Origin: Pollenia angustigena
Taxonomy: Eukaryota > Arthropoda > Insecta > Diptera > Polleniidae
DNA length: 64,000 nucleotides
Direction: 5' to 3'
NCBI GenBank assembly: GCA_930367215.1
Contig: OV884056.1
Location: 44,330,308-44,394,307, forward strand
This document shows positions 63,973 through 64,000 of the stretch, piece by piece (position 1 is the stretch's first letter; each line of letters begins with the position of its first letter). The notes under the pieces were generated by a model. The model was given only the letters and a program-made list of their open reading frames with translations, searched no databases and was not told the origin of the DNA. The translations under genes were made by a program, and so were the position numbers.

Positions 63973-64000
63973 GTTTTAAGGTACCAGTATGATTATGGAT

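Overview
The window is AT-rich, gene-poor nuclear DNA of an insect, most likely a calyptrate fly and perhaps a blow fly. The evidence is the dense mixture of Tc1/mariner, hAT, Transib, non-LTR and foldback elements, and above all the TATACCC...GGGTATA repeats that end in an ATTCGGC-ACA-GCCGAAT hairpin followed by CTCTTACTTGTT, a repeat type I associate with calyptrate Diptera. The species call is inference. I found no convincing host protein gene, rRNA or functional tRNA. Every coding stretch I can recognise is a transposon remnant.

Layout. 1-2.7 kb: two pieces of one LINE family. 3.3-7.7 kb: a foldback array, a degenerate mariner, a roughly 0.68-kb tandem duplication and a TA-flanked inverted-terminal-repeat (TIR) element. 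9.2-16.6 kb: two non-autonomous hAT elements with perfect 8-bp target-site duplications (TSDs), a TIR candidate, a second LINE reverse-transcriptase relic, and an inverted array of ~83-bp GC-rich units. 16.8-19.8 kb: a DINE/Helentron-like element with seven 153-bp tandem repeats, then a decayed ZMYM1-type hAT transposase. 21.2-28.1 kb: three DD41D mariner copies and a near-identical ~2.9-kb tandem duplication between them, with a tRNA-derived SINE inside the middle mariner. 28.1-33.0 kb: a fragment of an arthropod protein of unknown function, an unclassified repeat, a hAT element containing a second DD41D mariner family, and a fourth copy of the first family. 33.8-41.1 kb: more of the same repeat families, a Harbinger-like MITE and a hAT with perfect TSD. 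41.2-50.8 kb: a MITE cluster including two nested composites. 53-55.7 kb: a minus-strand LINE with an almost open frame, interrupted by an in-frame 249-bp insertion. 57.5-63 kb: a five-element nested stack.

The most informative feature is that stack. A mariner relic is interrupted by a Transib element with a 5-bp CGTCG TSD, ~35-bp TIRs and a C-terminal transposase remnant that resembles the RAG1 region around its third catalytic glutamate. The Transib is itself interrupted by a Tc1-like element. The same mariner relic is also split by a TAGGG-type hAT (TSD GTTTACAC), which carries a pogo-like MITE. These genes do not work together as a pathway. They record successive insertions, internal deletions and recombination between transposons.
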